Source of the DNA: Proteobacteria bacterium UBA1844
GTDB lineage: Bacteria > Pseudomonadota > Gammaproteobacteria > Steroidobacterales > Woeseiaceae
NCBI GenBank assembly: GCA_002338615.1
Contig: DDIS01000105.1
Location: forward strand, 1 to 13,824
Direction of reading: 5' to 3'
DNA: 13,824 bases
Below, one piece after another: positions 11,968 through 13,824 of this stretch. Both the position numbers and the translations under genes were made by a program. The notes beneath the pieces were generated by a model that saw nothing but the letters and a program-made list of their open reading frames with translations, had not been told where the DNA came from and made no database searches. Position 1 is the stretch's first letter. Every line of letters starts with the position of its first letter.

Positions 11968-13320
11968 TTAGCTCCAAGCTGCTGCCATTTTCTGCACCGA
12001 ACGGCGCGCCCACAGATACGCAAGCACACCGGAGAGGATGTTGGCGAGCGCATAAGCGATGAATATGCCGGCCAAACCAAATAGCACCAGCCCGATAAAC
12101 GCGAGCGGCAGGTACAGCAATACGATCCGGGCAATACTGATGTATACCGCGGGCATGGGGTCACCGAGCCCGTTGAAGGACGCATTCATGATCATCACCA
12201 TGCCGTACGTTCCGTAGCTGATCGGTACGATCCAGAGGAACAGCCGGGTAACCCTGATGACATCGGGGTTCTCGCTGAACAAGGTTGGTATGAATCCTGA
12301 CAGGGCCGCAAGCAATGCCGCGATAACCAATCCTGTGACAATACAAAAGGCCGAGCAAAGCCAGAGGGAGCGCAGGATCCGGTCGTCCTTGCGCGCCGCA
12401 AAATTCTGTCCAACGAATGGGCCAATGATCGACGACATCGCGTAAAAAATAACCAGCATCATCGATTCAATACGCATTGCGACGCCAAAGCCGGCCACCG
12501 CATCCGGTCCGAAGCGCGCAATCAATGCGGTTACGACGACGGTGCCGAACGGCACTATCGCATTGGTAGCTGCGGCCGGAAAACCAACGTGCAGTATGTC
12601 GCGCCACGACGAGCGAAGTTCGGCGACGGGCGGTATGTTGAAGCTGACGAGGTCCATGCGATAGCGCATCAGGTACAGCGTGCCGGCGAAAATGGATGCA
12701 CGTGCGAGTAGCGCTGCCATCGCCGCGCCGTTCAGCCCCATGGCGGGTATCGGACCCAGCCCGAATATCAGCAAGGGGTCGAGCAGAATGTTCAGCACGG
12801 CTGCCAGCACCATCAGTATTCCTGGCACACGCGTGTCGCCCGTTGCGCGCATGCTGGCCATGCCGACCATGCCCACGACGATGAAGGGTACGCCGCAATA
12901 CAGGATTGTCATGAAGCCACGTATCAGTGGCAGCAAATCCTCCGGCGCACCAAGCAGGCGAAACAGGGGATTGATGAAGATGATGCCGATGACACAAATG
13001 ACAAAAGTGATCGAGAACGACAACAACAGGCTGTCGGTCGACAGCCGGCGCGCACGCCGATGATCATCGGCACCGATCGCCCGGGCAACAACCGACGAGG
13101 TGCCGGCGCCGAGACCAATGGCAACACTGGTCACGATCATCAGGATCGGATAGCCAAAGCCGAATGCCGCGAGCGCACGATCGCCAACCCGGCCAATGAA
13201 AAAGGTATCGATCAGGCCCTGCGCCATCATCGTCGTAATACCGAACAGCACGGGCACGGTCATGTTGACCAGATGTTTGCCTACCGGGCCCTCGGAGAGC
13301 CTGGTTCGTTGCTTTGCCAT
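11968..13320 (-). CDS. MATE family efflux transporter, NorM/MepA-like
   Basis: The 450-residue membrane protein starts LSEGPVGKHLVNMTVPVLFG, followed by LIDTFFIGRVGDRALAAFGF, a NorM/MepA-type MATE N-terminus. Further features are GLGAGTSSVVARAIGADD, MRATGDTRVPGILMVLAAVL then NILLDPLLIFG, and in the second half the matching internal repeat with IIGPFVGQNFAARKDDR and MNASFNGLGDPMPA. Twelve membrane segments are expected and can be traced. It belongs to a different MATE branch from the neighbour at 10645-11964, so the pair is not a recent duplication. The ATG at 13320 gives a normal N-terminus; I see no Shine-Dalgarno sequence. The upstream 107 bp (13321-13427) separate it from the sortase gene and contain nothing I recognise. 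Confidence 0.93.
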   Translation of the reverse strand: MAKQRTRLSEGPVGKHLVNMTVPVLFGITTMMAQGLIDTFFIGRVGDRALAAFGFGYPILMIVTSVAIGLGAGTSSVVARAIGADDHRRARRLSTDSLLLSFSITFVICVIGIIFINPLFRLLGAPEDLLPLIRGFMTILYCGVPFIVVGMVGMASMRATGDTRVPGILMVLAAVLNILLDPLLIFGLGPIPAMGLNGAAMAALLARASIFAGTLYLMRYRMDLVSFNIPPVAELRSSWRDILHVGFPAAATNAIVPFGTVVVTALIARFGPDAVAGFGVAMRIESMMLVIFYAMSSIIGPFVGQNFAARKDDRILRSLWLCSAFCIVTGLVIAALLAALSGFIPTLFSENPDVIRVTRLFLWIVPISYGTYGMVMIMNASFNGLGDPMPAVYISIARIVLLYLPLAFIGLVLFGLAGIFIAYALANILSGVLAYLWARRSVQKMAAAWS

Positions 13321-13427
13321 TATGACCCGGGAGTTGGTGCAGGCCAGCTACTATGAAGCAGGTATCAGAAGCTGGCAATCAACACGCCACGCGATCCGCG
13401 GCATCGAGTGCCACCCTTGCACGGGGT

Positions 13428-13824
13428 TTAACCCTGCTGGACAGCTACTTCGCGGGCGGTAACCACGTAGCGCAGTGGACCACCCGTCTCAACCACATCG
13501 AAGGGGTAACAGGTAATCAGGCTGAGCATCCTGCCATCCGTGTCCAGCAACAAGCTGCTGCGTCTTGAATCCACGACATCGAGATCGATGACTTCATACT
13601 GATGAAAGACGCCGTCCACCGTCTCGATCCTGATCGATTCACCGATGCCAAGATCTTTAAGGAAGCGAAAGTGGGTATCCCGGTGACCGGCAATGACGCT
13701 GTTGCCGCGCTCACCCGGCAGGGCACTGGCGCTTAAGTGGCCGGGACCGAATGCCAGCGTGCGACCTGAGCCACCGGCAAGCACGATCATGTCGATCGCG
13801 CCGTCTTTTGCCAGCAGACGCGCC
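13428..13824 (-). CDS. Class GN sortase (marine proteobacterial type), N-terminus beyond window
   Basis: The frame is open to the right edge, so the N-terminal membrane anchor lies outside; the visible part is the catalytic domain. LAFGPGHLSASALPGERGNS is followed by AGHRDTHFRFL, with the catalytic His at 13683-13685. SLITCYPFD contains the catalytic Cys at 13509-13511. GGPLRYVV contains the catalytic Arg at about 13470-13472. GHRDTHF and TCYPF are characteristic of class GN sortases of Gram-negative bacteria. These transpeptidases usually act on one dedicated neighbour, a large VIT/von Willebrand A-domain protein with a C-terminal sorting signal. That gene is normally adjacent and would lie to the right of this window. 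The Met codon at 13790 is internal, because homology continues upstream of it. Confidence 0.9.
   Translation of the reverse strand, partial: ARLLAKDGAIDMIVLAGGSGRTLAFGPGHLSASALPGERGNSVIAGHRDTHFRFLKDLGIGESIRIETVDGVFHQYEVIDLDVVDSRRSSLLLDTDGRMLSLITCYPFDVVETGGPLRYVVTAREVAVQQG

Noticed and set aside
10645..13320. Inverted duplication of one MATE gene
   Set aside because: The two proteins differ in N-terminal signatures and throughout their loops; they belong to different MATE branches.
13321..13427. A terminator or regulatory element between the sortase and the second MATE gene
   Set aside because: I found no stable hairpin with a T-run and no clear promoter in this 107-bp spacer.

Overview
This window is a chromosomal segment from a GC-rich gammaproteobacterium. 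The evidence is the gene content and order. radC-rpmB-rpmG-mutM-coaD and rsmD-ftsY-ftsE-ftsX-rpoH are both classical gammaproteobacterial neighbourhoods, and here they sit back to back. The class GN sortase at the right edge is a family known mainly from marine and sediment gammaproteobacteria. A Woeseia-like or related marine lineage is plausible, but that is inference from gene content only. I see no tRNA, rRNA, CRISPR array, insertion sequence or phage gene.

Layout, left to right. Positions 1-2023 (+): 3' part of radC, a promoter and leader hairpin, ribosomal proteins L28 and L33, tandem terminators, then mutM. Positions 2045-2184: a cluster of REP-like palindromes (GTAGGAGCGGC type) with a short direct repeat. 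Positions 2180-3248 (-): rsmD-coaD. Positions 3376-6030 (+): ftsY-ftsE-ftsX, tightly packed. Positions 6031-6621 (-): a TetR-family repressor wedged between ftsX and rpoH. Positions 6622-6767: a dense divergent control region. Positions 6768-7631 (+): rpoH. Positions 7734-8737 (-): an OmpA-type lipoprotein and a DUF3465-like protein. Positions 8959-11964 (+): a DUF962/Mpo1-like membrane protein, glutaryl-CoA dehydrogenase and a DinF-type MATE transporter. Positions 11968-13320 (-): a second, NorM/MepA-type MATE transporter, tail to tail with the first. Positions 13428-13824 (-): a class GN sortase cut by the window edge.

The most interesting part is the 146-bp tetR/rpoH control region. It holds a perfect CIRCE operator (TTAGCACTC-N9-GAGTGCTAA) over the predicted rpoH start site, so HrcA probably represses the gene for the heat-shock sigma factor. 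Just upstream, two face-to-face sigma-70-like promoters use the two arms of one perfect palindrome as their -35 boxes. A second palindrome lies in the tetR leader. This looks like a compact switch placing rpoH under both HrcA and a local TetR repressor.

Other points worth a second look: REP-like elements that supply the stop codons of both rpmG and coaD; an rsmD reading frame whose conserved N-terminus lies upstream of any ATG/GTG/TTG; a five-codon relay ORF between ftsY and ftsE; a DUF962 protein that has lost part of the family's His motifs; and the GN sortase, whose dedicated substrate gene should lie just beyond the right edge.
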